DNA from: Lachnospiraceae bacterium | GTDB lineage: Bacteria; Bacillota; Clostridia; Lachnospirales; Lachnospiraceae | NCBI GenBank assembly: GCA_022647575.1 | Contig: JALCKY010000002.1 | Coordinates: forward strand, 62,001 to 126,000 | Length of the DNA: 64,000 nt | Direction of reading: 5' to 3' | In this document: positions 23,674-30,843 of the stretch, in pieces | Numbering within the stretch: position 1 is the first letter of the stretch | Layout: each line of letters opens with the position of its first letter | Position numbers and translations under genes: made by a program | Notes under the pieces: generated by a model | Databases searched by the model: none | Told to the model about the DNA's origin: nothing | Seen by the model: only the letters and a program-made list of their open reading frames with translations

Positions 23674-24392
23674 TTCGGCTCCTCTCTGCAGAGTTCTTTC
23701 GCCGCATCCTCACGGCTCTTTCCGTGTTCCCTCGCATACTGCACGATAATATCGAACGCTTCTTTCTCGCCGATCTGACGGCTGTCCATCAGCCGCTGCT
23801 TGCACTTTTTGACCCAGGCCTTTTCATCCGCCTGCCGGACAATCGTCCGGGCGATTTCGCCGATCGTGCAGCGCTTGTTCATTGCCATCTGCTGCAGCTG
23901 GCGGTAGGCTTCCGTTTCCGAAATCTTCTGGTCTTTCGCCAGAATGGAATTGGCACGTCCGATCTCCCTGGTCTCTTTGAGCTTCTTCTCGACGTCCTCT
24001 TTCTCCTGCCGGCTCTTCTTCAGCCGCCGGCTCTGGGCCAGCGCCACCTCGATCGTCGGCACCAGAAGCCTCTGCTCAACGGGCTTTACCAGATAGCCGG
24101 ACACACCGACATCATTTGCCCGTTCAATCAGATCCAGATCCGAGAAGGCGGTAATCAGCACGATGCACTCCGCCAGGTTCTCTTCATTGATTGCTGCAGC
24201 TGCATCCAGCCCGTCAAATACGGGCATGCGCACATCCATCAGGACAATATCCGGATGCAGGGTGCGGCAGAGCGCGATGGCATCAAAGCCGTCGCCCGCC
24301 TGTCCGACCACGGAAAAACCCGCTTCCGTGAGCATCTGCGAAATATCCAGTCTTGTAATCGGTTCATCATCTACGACAATGGCGGTTCTCAT
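23670..24392 (-). CDS. eutV: EutV response regulator with two tandem ANTAR-like RNA-binding modules
   Basis: 240 residues from ATG 24392, chosen because GGAGG lies five bases upstream. Residues 1-120 are a receiver domain with phosphoacceptor Asp53 (LMDVRMP) and Lys103 (VKPVEQ). A coiled-coil linker (122-140) leads to an ANTAR module (about 141-186: RANSILAKDQKISETEAY). A second stretch with the same spacing follows (about 192-236: KCKQRLMDSRQIGEKEAF, then YAREHGKSREDAAKEL). ANTAR regulators bind paired hexaloop hairpins and block terminators; the expected target is before eutA. The EutV proteins I know carry one ANTAR domain. Confidence 0.92.
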   Translation of the reverse strand: MRTAIVVDDEPITRLDISQMLTEAGFSVVGQAGDGFDAIALCRTLHPDIVLMDVRMPVFDGLDAAAAINEENLAECIVLITAFSDLDLIERANDVGVSGYLVKPVEQRLLVPTIEVALAQSRRLKKSRQEKEDVEKKLKETREIGRANSILAKDQKISETEAYRQLQQMAMNKRCTIGEIARTIVRQADEKAWVKKCKQRLMDSRQIGEKEAFDIIVQYAREHGKSREDAAKELCREEPK

Positions 24393-24438
24393 GACTGCCT
24401 CCGTTTCCATCTGTCTTTCCACTGATTCCGTCATGATG

Positions 24439-24468
24439 ATTATAGCGCGTCTGTACGGAACAAGGCAA
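24439..24468 (-). promoter_or_regulatory. Probable eutVW promoter
   Basis: TTGCCT (24463-24468), 18 bases, TATAAT (24439-24444). The -10 is perfect and the -35 weak, suggesting modest or activated expression of the regulators. Confidence 0.5.
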
Positions 24469-24489
24469 GTTCTCCCGGCACGGTCTTCC

Positions 24490-24521
24490 GCGGAGACGTT
24501 CTCCGCAGAAGGATCCTGCGG
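24490..24521. promoter_or_regulatory. Two overlapping inverted repeats between divergent eutV and mgtC promoters
   Basis: GCGGAGA-CGT-TCTCCGC (24490-24506) is a perfect dyad with seven-base arms, and CCGCAG-AAGGATC-CTGCGG (24503-24521) shares bases with its right arm. They lie upstream of both divergent promoters and so could be operators; no regulator is implied by the sequence. Confidence 0.4.
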
Positions 24522-24536
24522 CAGATTTCTATGATA

Positions 24537-24565
24537 TTGACAGTCTCGGCAAATCGTGTTAACTT
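24537..24565 (+). promoter_or_regulatory. Probable promoter of the mgtC pair
   Basis: TTGACA (24537-24542), 17 bases, TAACTT (24560-24565) preceded by TG one base upstream as an extended -10. Confidence 0.55.
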
Positions 24566-24621
24566 GTTGTAAAGCAATTAAATGTAAATTCATTTGACTA
24601 ATTGGGAAGGAGGCCGTTTTC

Positions 24622-25356
24622 GTGATTCCTGCTCTGAATTATCTTCGCGAAATGAATACCGCCTCCGTCATTCTCCGTCTTATTCTTGCGGTCGTCATTG
24701 CCGGTACTCTCGGCATCGAACGGGAGCAGAAGCTGAAACCGGCCGGATTCCGTACGTATTCATTCGTTTGTCTGGGTGCAGCCCTGACGATTATCCTGAG
24801 CCAGTACGAATTCACGATGATCAGCACCTCCTGGGCGCAGCTTGCGGCGGAAATCGGAATCCGCACCGACGTCTCACGTTTCGGCGCGCAGGTCATCAAC
24901 GGCATCGGCTTTCTCGGCGCCGGCACCGTCATCGTCACCGGCCGTCAGGAAGTCAAGGGACTGACGACAGCGGCAGGCCTGTGGGCTTCCGCCTGCATCG
25001 GCCTGGCGATCGGCGCAGGCTTCTACGAAGCGGTCGTCATCGGTTTTCTGCTGATTTTCCTTTCTATGCGCTTCCTGACAAAAATCGAATCGACGATCCT
25101 CCTGTATTCCAGGAACATGAATCTTTACGCCGAATTCACCACGGTCAACGATGTTGCCGATATCATCTCTCTTCTCAAGAAACACCAGATACAGATTTAC
25201 GATGTGGAAATCAGCCGCGGCAAGGGAAAAGACAAAGACCTTCTCATGGGTCCGAGCGCGGTATTCTATATCCAGCTTCCGAAGCAGCAGTCACACATTG
25301 ATGTCATCTCTGCGATCTCCGAACTGGAAAGCGTCAGCGATGTGGAAGAAATCTGA
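24622..25356 (+). CDS. MgtC/SapB-family membrane protein, paralogue 1
   Basis: 244 residues from GTG 24622 with GGAGG eight bases upstream. Four or five membrane helices carry MgtC motifs: GTLGIEREQKLKPAGFRTY, RFGAQVINGIGFLGAGTVI and VKGLTTAAGLWASACIGLA. A C-terminal cytoplasmic ACT-like domain follows (residues 165-244). MgtC proteins are associated with low-Mg2+ survival and with control of membrane ATPases; they are not proven Mg2+ transporters. Paralogue 2 follows after 14 bases. Confidence 0.9.
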   Translation: MIPALNYLREMNTASVILRLILAVVIAGTLGIEREQKLKPAGFRTYSFVCLGAALTIILSQYEFTMISTSWAQLAAEIGIRTDVSRFGAQVINGIGFLGAGTVIVTGRQEVKGLTTAAGLWASACIGLAIGAGFYEAVVIGFLLIFLSMRFLTKIESTILLYSRNMNLYAEFTTVNDVADIISLLKKHQIQIYDVEISRGKGKDKDLLMGPSAVFYIQLPKQQSHIDVISAISELESVSDVEEI

Positions 25357-25370
25357 AAGGAGGAACAGCC

Positions 25371-26069
25371 ATGCTTCCGATTTTTAACGGCTTCAGGGAT
25401 ATGACTCTGGCCTCGGTCTTCATGCGCATGATTGTTTCCTTTATCTGCGGCGCATCCATCGGACTGGAGCGGGAGTTCAAGCGCCGCCCTGCCGGTCTCC
25501 GCACGCACATCCTGATCTGCATCGGTTCGGCCGTCGCCGCCATGACCGGCCAGTATCTTTTCCTAGTCATGCATTATTTCACGGATATGGCAAGAATCGG
25601 CGCGCAGGTCGTCGCCGGCATCGGCTTCATCGGTGCAGGTACGATCATCGTGACCAAGCGCCGCCGTGTCAAGGGACTCACGACAGCAGCCGGACTCTGG
25701 ACCAACGCCATCATCGGTCTTTCCGCCGGTGCCGGCTTCTACGAGGGTGCCATCTACACCACGCTGATCATCCTGTTCCTCGAACAGTTCTTCTCAAAAT
25801 GGGAATACCGGATGCTCCGCAGCGCGCGTGAAATCAACCTCTACGTTGAATATGAACACCGCGAGACGCTGGAATCCATTCTTCAGAAGCTCCGTGAAAT
25901 GGAAGTCAAGATTTCCGACCTGGAAGTAACCCGTTCTTCAAAAGAAGGAGCAAAGCGCGGAAGCGCCTGCGCCGTGATTTCTCTGATGCTGAGCAAGAAT
26001 CATCCGTCCGACGAAGTCATGAACGCGGTTTCCGTACTGGAAGGAGTCCTGTTCGTCGAAGAGCTGTAG
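25371..26069 (+). CDS. MgtC/SapB-family membrane protein, paralogue 2
   Basis: 232 residues with the same plan as its neighbour: GASIGLEREFKRRPAGLRTH, RIGAQVVAGIGFIGAGTIIV, VKGLTTAAGLWTNAIIGLSAG and a C-terminal ACT-like domain. The two may form a hetero-oligomer or work under different conditions. AAAGGAGG lies upstream of the ATG. Confidence 0.9.
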   Translation: MLPIFNGFRDMTLASVFMRMIVSFICGASIGLEREFKRRPAGLRTHILICIGSAVAAMTGQYLFLVMHYFTDMARIGAQVVAGIGFIGAGTIIVTKRRRVKGLTTAAGLWTNAIIGLSAGAGFYEGAIYTTLIILFLEQFFSKWEYRMLRSAREINLYVEYEHRETLESILQKLREMEVKISDLEVTRSSKEGAKRGSACAVISLMLSKNHPSDEVMNAVSVLEGVLFVEEL

Positions 26070-26080
26070 ATCACAAATAA

Positions 26081-26114
26081 AACACCGGCTGCCCTTATCG
26101 GGACAGCCGGTGTT
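26081..26114. terminator. Bidirectional terminator after the mgtC pair
   Basis: AACACCGGCTGCCC pairs with the matching arm ending CAGCCGGTGTT, followed by TTTTTC, with AAATAAAA before it for the opposite strand. It lies between convergent mgtC and Ldh2-type genes. Confidence 0.85.
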
Positions 26115-26136
26115 TTTCATTGTTCCGTTATCGTGT

Positions 26137-27252
26137 TTATTTCTCAAACGGGAAGGTGTACGGCAGATGGTACATATCCCTGACCGTCATGAAGTCTTTC
26201 TGGACAGCCTCGCCCATCGGTACTCCCTTGTCCTTGCGGACCTGCCATACATCCCATTCCTTCTCGCCCGCCGTATAGATGCGGTCGTGGCCCGGTGCTT
26301 TCCTGGAAGCGCGGAGCGCGCGGACGATGTCGCCCGTCGTCTTCCTGAAGGTTTCAAGCCCCATGAAGGCTTCCGGATCGATGGCGATGAAGAAATGTCC
26401 CAGATGGTACGGGCGCTTGTTCCCGTCCTCATCCTTGTTCGTAAGGTCTTTCATGAACAGGCCGCCCGCCAGTGCTGCGGAAAGGATCTCCACGACTGCC
26501 GCATAGCCGTAGCCCTTGTAGCCTGCAAGATCCTCGCCGATGCCGCCCAGAGGCGCAAGGGCTGCCGTTCCTGCCGTCAGTGCCTTCAGGATGGCCGCGC
26601 TGTCCGTCATGGCTTCGCCGTCCTGGCTGATGACCGTGCCGGCCGGTGTCGACTTGCCGCTTCTTGCATAATATTCAATGCGTCCTCTCTGGACGATCGA
26701 AGTCGCGCAGTCCAGGCAGAACGGGAATTCCTCGTCCGTCGGGAAGGCGAAGGTCAGCGGGTTCGTGCCCATCATGTTGTCGACGCCGAAAGTCGGGGCG
26801 ATCGAAGCGCGGGCATTCGTGCCCGTGATGCCCAGAAGTCCTTCTTTCGATGCCATCGTTGCCCAGTAGCCGGCGATTCCGTAATGGGAGGAATTCGTCA
26901 CGGCCGCCATCGCCAGACCGTTCTTCTTTGCTTTCTCGATAACCGAAGTCATGGCCTTGTGGCTGGCAACCATGCCCATGCCGTCATGAGCGTCCGCGAC
27001 CAGCGTAGTCGGCGTCTCCTTCAGGACTTCATAGTTCGTGACCGGATTCAGGATCCCGGCATTGATGCGGTCGATATAGATCGGTTTGAAGCGGTTCGTT
27101 CCGTGGCTCTCAATGCCCCGGCGGTCGCTTTCCATCAGGACGTCCGCGCAGATCTTTGCATCCTCTTCCGGTACGCCTGCCGCCTTAAAAGCATCCACCA
27201 TGAAATTCCCGATCAGTTCCCATCCTACATATGGCCTTGTCTCTGTATCCAT
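26137..27252 (-). CDS. Ldh2-family (malate/lactate/ureidoglycolate-type) NAD(P)H oxidoreductase
   Basis: 371 residues of the Ldh2/MDH2 family, whose fold differs from classical lactate dehydrogenase. Motifs are ESDRRGIESHGTNRF near residue 42, SSHYGIAGYWATMA, NPLTFAFPTDEEFPFCLDCATS (in part NPLTFAFP) and GYKGYGYAAVVEIL. Members reduce 2-oxoacids such as oxaloacetate, sulfopyruvate, oxalureate or diketogulonate; the substrate here is open. It lies 37 bases after the phosphodiesterase gene and is probably in the importer operon. Confidence 0.88.
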   Translation of the reverse strand: MDTETRPYVGWELIGNFMVDAFKAAGVPEEDAKICADVLMESDRRGIESHGTNRFKPIYIDRINAGILNPVTNYEVLKETPTTLVADAHDGMGMVASHKAMTSVIEKAKKNGLAMAAVTNSSHYGIAGYWATMASKEGLLGITGTNARASIAPTFGVDNMMGTNPLTFAFPTDEEFPFCLDCATSIVQRGRIEYYARSGKSTPAGTVISQDGEAMTDSAAILKALTAGTAALAPLGGIGEDLAGYKGYGYAAVVEILSAALAGGLFMKDLTNKDEDGNKRPYHLGHFFIAIDPEAFMGLETFRKTTGDIVRALRASRKAPGHDRIYTAGEKEWDVWQVRKDKGVPMGEAVQKDFMTVRDMYHLPYTFPFEK

Positions 27253-27289
27253 TTTTCTCCTCCTTTATTTTTCAGGCTTATGTTTTCGT

Positions 27290-28015
27290 TTATCTGCCAT
27301 TCCGCATTGCAAGGAAACGGTCCGGATAATTTGTGATTCCGATTTCCAGCTGAAGGTCCAGCGCACGCTTCATGTCTTCCGGCGCATTGATCGTCCAGGA
27401 ATTGATTTCCACGCCGTTTTCCCGCAGATCCTTCATGCTTTCTTCATTGAGCGTATTGATGTAAGGATGCCAGCATTCGACGCCGTGTGCTTTGACATAG
27501 CTGCCGGGATCCAGGATCCAGCTTTCTTCCAGAAAACCGCATTTGACATCCGGTGCCAGTGCCTTGAAACGGCACACGGAAAAATGATTGAAAGAGCTGA
27601 TGATGATTCTCTTCCTCAGGTCAAAGCGGTCAATGAGATCCAGCGTCTTCTTTTCGATTCCGTCATATTCGAACACGCCTGTCTTCAGTTCGATGTTCGT
27701 GTCAAGTTTCGTGCCGGAAACCCATTCCAGGTATTCCTCCAGCGTGCAGGGATGGACGACGCCGTACTTTCCTCTTTTGACAATGTCGGCATCCAGCGCA
27801 AGAAACTCTTCTGTCTTCAGGTCCTTGATCAGATGGTCTTCCCCTGCAGTCCGCAGGGAATTCTCATCATGCATGATCACGACCGTGCCGTCTGCCGTCA
27901 GATGGACGTCCAGTTCAATGCCTTCCGCTCCGCATTCTTCCGCTTTCCGAAAAGCAAGCATCGTATTCTCCGGATATTCTCCGGAGAATCCGCGATGCGC
28001 AAATATTCTTGTCAT
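27290..28015 (-). CDS. Glycerophosphodiester phosphodiesterase
   Basis: 241 residues, a GDPD-family TIM barrel without a signal peptide: FAHRGFSGEYPENTMLAF at the N-terminus and GIELDVHLTADGTVVIMHDE with the metal and catalytic His residues. It hydrolyses glycerophosphodiesters such as glycerophosphoethanolamine to glycerol-3-phosphate and the alcohol. Linkage to an importer suggests the substrate enters the cell first. The ATG at 28015 is preferred to a GTG at 28024 that abuts the AAGGAG site. Confidence 0.92.
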   Translation of the reverse strand: MTRIFAHRGFSGEYPENTMLAFRKAEECGAEGIELDVHLTADGTVVIMHDENSLRTAGEDHLIKDLKTEEFLALDADIVKRGKYGVVHPCTLEEYLEWVSGTKLDTNIELKTGVFEYDGIEKKTLDLIDRFDLRKRIIISSFNHFSVCRFKALAPDVKCGFLEESWILDPGSYVKAHGVECWHPYINTLNEESMKDLRENGVEINSWTINAPEDMKRALDLQLEIGITNYPDRFLAMRNGR

Positions 28016-28036
28016 GAATTCCACGCTCCTTTGAAA

Positions 28037-29047
28037 TCAGTTCAGATGGATGACCAGCGGCTTGCTGATGGAAAGGCAGACTTCGTCTCCTTCGGCAAAT
28101 GCCATCTCGCTCTCAAACAGGACATCCGAGTTCACGCGGATCTCGCCGCACTGTGCGCTGAAGCGGATGATGTTTCCGTGGGAAATGTGTCCGCAAATCT
28201 TCCCCTTCAGATGGTAGCAGTTGCTGTCCGCTGACGGCTGCCTGCTCATCTCCACGATTTCAGGACGGATTGCCACATCCTTGCAGTCAATCTTCTCGCC
28301 GCAGGCCTTCCCGAATTCTTCCGCGCTGAAGATATTGTAATTGCCGATGAAAGTTGCCGCGAACTTGGTCGCCGGCTTCGAATAAAGATCCGTCGGGCTG
28401 CCGGACTGCTCCACGATTCCGTCATGCAGCAGATGGATCGTGTCGGAAATCACCATGGCTTCATCCTGATCATGCGTAACGAAAATCGTCGTGATGTTCA
28501 GCTTCTGCTGGATCCTGCGGATCTCAATCTGAAGATTGTGGCGCAGCAGGGCGTCGATGGCGGAAAGCGGCTCGTCCAGAAGCAGGACCTTCGGTTCCGT
28601 CACGATTGCCCTGGCAAGCGCAACACGCTGCTGCTGCCCGCCGGAAAGCTGCATCGGGAACTGATCGATCTTGTCGGACAGGCCGACGATTTCAAGGATG
28701 TCCTTGACCTTCGCGGTAATTTCCTCTTTCGGAACCTTCTTCATTTTCAGTCCGAAGGCGACGTTTGCCGCAACGCTCATGTTCGGGAAAAGGGAATACT
28801 GCTGGAAAACCATGCCGATTCCTCTCTCCCTTGCGCTGACATTCGTGATGTCCTGGCCGTCCAGGAACACCTGTCCGCTTGTCACCTGCTCAAGTCCCGC
28901 AAGGCAGCGCAGCAGCGTCGATTTGCCGCAGCCGGAAGGTCCCAGCAGCGTAACCAGCTGTCCCTTCTCAATGCCCAGGTTGATATTTTTCAGGACGTGA
29001 TTGTCCCCGAAGTTTTTATTCAGATCTTTAAACTCTATGTAGGCCAT
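28037..29047 (-). CDS. ABC importer ATP-binding subunit
   Basis: 336 residues. The ATPase domain has Walker A GPSGCGKSTLL, signature LSGGQQQRVALARA, Walker B VLLLDEP and the His switch FVTHDQDEAM. A C-terminal TOBE-like regulatory domain (about 240-336) places it with the PotA/FbpC/PhnT group of polyamine, iron and phosphonate importers. It starts three bases after the permease gene. Confidence 0.93.
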   Translation of the reverse strand: MAYIEFKDLNKNFGDNHVLKNINLGIEKGQLVTLLGPSGCGKSTLLRCLAGLEQVTSGQVFLDGQDITNVSARERGIGMVFQQYSLFPNMSVAANVAFGLKMKKVPKEEITAKVKDILEIVGLSDKIDQFPMQLSGGQQQRVALARAIVTEPKVLLLDEPLSAIDALLRHNLQIEIRRIQQKLNITTIFVTHDQDEAMVISDTIHLLHDGIVEQSGSPTDLYSKPATKFAATFIGNYNIFSAEEFGKACGEKIDCKDVAIRPEIVEMSRQPSADSNCYHLKGKICGHISHGNIIRFSAQCGEIRVNSDVLFESEMAFAEGDEVCLSISKPLVIHLN

Positions 29048-29050
29048 CAG

Positions 29051-29860
29051 TTACCTTCCTCCTTTTTGTGCCTGTTCGAATTTATTCTTGCTCTGGAAAT
29101 AAAGAACGAATGCCGTGATGATAAAGGTCATCATCATGATGACAACGAAGACTGCCGATGCTTCTGTACTGGAGCGCTTCATTGCCTGATACAGATACAT
29201 CTGTACGTTGGTGACGGCATTTCCTGACAGGTTGCGGATGATGACATAATCGCCGAACAGGATTCCGACCGCAAGAAGAGAAGAAACGACAATACCGGTA
29301 ATGATATTCGGGACGATGACCCGGAAGAAAGCATACAGCTTGCTGGATCCCAGCATCTCAGCCGCTTCCAGCAGCATCGGCATATTGACCGCATGCATGC
29401 TGTTGCGGATTCCCTGGTAAATGTAAGGCAGGATCACGATGCAGTAGGTTCCGATCAGCATGACCAGACGGTTGGAAAGAACCGTCGTGCCTCCCGCATA
29501 AAGAGCCAGGATGGATACGGAAAGAATGACGCCCTGGATCGTGTATGGAATCATGCAGAGGATCTGGAGATATTTCTCAAACTGCGGGAAATAAATCGTT
29601 ACGACAAAAAGGGCCAGCAGGACGATCAGGATCGTAATCAGGATTGGCACGACGCAGATCAGAAGCGTCTGGTAGATGGCCGTGAGGAATGCCTGGTTCG
29701 TAAAGATCGTCACGTAGCTGGAAAGCGTAAACCCTTCCGGAACCAGCCCCGTCCAGTCAGCGAAGAGCGAATAGATGATGGTCGCGGCCAGCGGGATCAG
29801 GAGCCAGATGATGATGATCGTCATGATGATATTAGCTGCAGTTCTGTTCGATTTATTCAT
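29051..29860 (-). CDS. ABC importer permease, PotC-like
   Basis: 269 residues with six membrane helices and the EAA loop region (MLLEAAEMLGSSKLYAFFRVIVPN, shown in part: EAAEMLGSSKLYAFFRVIVP). The start at 29860 has AGGTGAG six bases upstream; an upstream GTG at 29869 overlaps the previous stop but has no site. Pairs with the next gene as the heterodimeric channel. Confidence 0.9.
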   Translation of the reverse strand: MNKSNRTAANIIMTIIIIWLLIPLAATIIYSLFADWTGLVPEGFTLSSYVTIFTNQAFLTAIYQTLLICVVPILITILIVLLALFVVTIYFPQFEKYLQILCMIPYTIQGVILSVSILALYAGGTTVLSNRLVMLIGTYCIVILPYIYQGIRNSMHAVNMPMLLEAAEMLGSSKLYAFFRVIVPNIITGIVVSSLLAVGILFGDYVIIRNLSGNAVTNVQMYLYQAMKRSSTEASAVFVVIMMMTFIITAFVLYFQSKNKFEQAQKGGR

Positions 29861-29865
29861 TCTTC

Positions 29866-30750
29866 TCACCTCGCATTCCAGCGCGTCGTTTTCTTCACCA
29901 CATAGTTATTGATGAGGATGGCGATGCACATGAGGATCATCATGACGACGGAAAGAGCCGCGCCCAGATACGGCTTGGCTTTGATATCGCCTGTGAACAT
30001 CGAGGAAATGTTGATGGGAAGAAGACTGAAGTTGTTCATCAGCAGGGCATATGCCGTTGCATAGGCGCACAGGGCGTTTGCAAAGAGGACGCTGAGCGTG
30101 CCGAAGATGGACGGGATCAGCACGGGAATGCCGACCTTCAGCCAGAAGGTGCTGTTCCTGCCGCCGAGAAGCAGGTTCGCTTCCTGCCACTCTTTCCTGA
30201 TCCCGTTGAATGCCGGGATGAGCAGAAGCGTGGAAAGCGGAATCTGGAAGTAAATGTACATCAGAATCAGGCCCTTGCTGGTATAAAGATCAAATCCCTG
30301 CAGGAAGGAGATTCCGTAAGTATCGGCAAACTTCAGGATGACGCCCGACGACCCGAGAATGATCATATAGGCAAATGCCAGCGGGACGCCTGCGAAATTC
30401 GATGTCATATTTAAAACCGTCATGAAAGCATGGCGGAACTTTCCCCTGGAAGTGTAAGCCGCCCTGGCACCGAGAAAAGCAATCAGGATTCCGACCGCAC
30501 TGGAAACCAGCGTGATGGTCAGACTGTTCGTAATCGCTTTCTGATAGCTGAGCGTCGTGAAAATCTTTGCATAATTCTGAAGAGAATAGGAAATGACCTT
30601 GTTTTCCTTCAGCTTGAAACTGTCAATAATCAGCATGACCAGCGGCAGCAGTTCATACAGGAAGACAATCAGAAGGAACGGGAGAAGCACCAGAAGGTAG
30701 ATTCCCTTGTTCGGTCTTTTCTTTCCGGCTGCCGGAACAGTACTTTTCAA
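29866..30750 (-). CDS. ABC importer permease, PotB-like
   Basis: 294 residues, six membrane helices, with EAA-type loop EWQEANLLLGGRNSTFWLK. The start is TTG 30750, six bases from AGGTGAG. A stem-loop terminator separates it from the upstream lipoprotein gene. Confidence 0.9.
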   Translation of the reverse strand: MKSTVPAAGKKRPNKGIYLLVLLPFLLIVFLYELLPLVMLIIDSFKLKENKVISYSLQNYAKIFTTLSYQKAITNSLTITLVSSAVGILIAFLGARAAYTSRGKFRHAFMTVLNMTSNFAGVPLAFAYMIILGSSGVILKFADTYGISFLQGFDLYTSKGLILMYIYFQIPLSTLLLIPAFNGIRKEWQEANLLLGGRNSTFWLKVGIPVLIPSIFGTLSVLFANALCAYATAYALLMNNFSLLPINISSMFTGDIKAKPYLGAALSVVMMILMCIAILINNYVVKKTTRWNAR

Positions 30751-30773
30751 GTAGGCTCACCTCATTTCAAAAA

Positions 30774-30799
30774 TGGGGCGCACTGTTTGGCGCGCCCCA
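30774..30799 (-). terminator. Partial terminator between lipoprotein and permease genes
   Basis: TGGGGCGC pairs with GCGCCCCA around a ten-base loop, followed on the minus strand by ATTTTTG. Such intercistronic terminators often lower downstream expression so that the binding protein exceeds the membrane subunits. Confidence 0.7.
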
Positions 30800-30843
30800 C
30801 TCTCTTTTTTTACTTGCCGTGCATTGCCTGTATTTCAGATGGA

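Noticed and set aside
23670-24593. Longer eutV frame of 307 residues starting at 24593
   Set aside because: The extra N-terminus shows no receiver-domain features, spans the TATAAT promoter and lacks a ribosome site; ATG 24392 has GGAGG and opens directly into the receiver fold.
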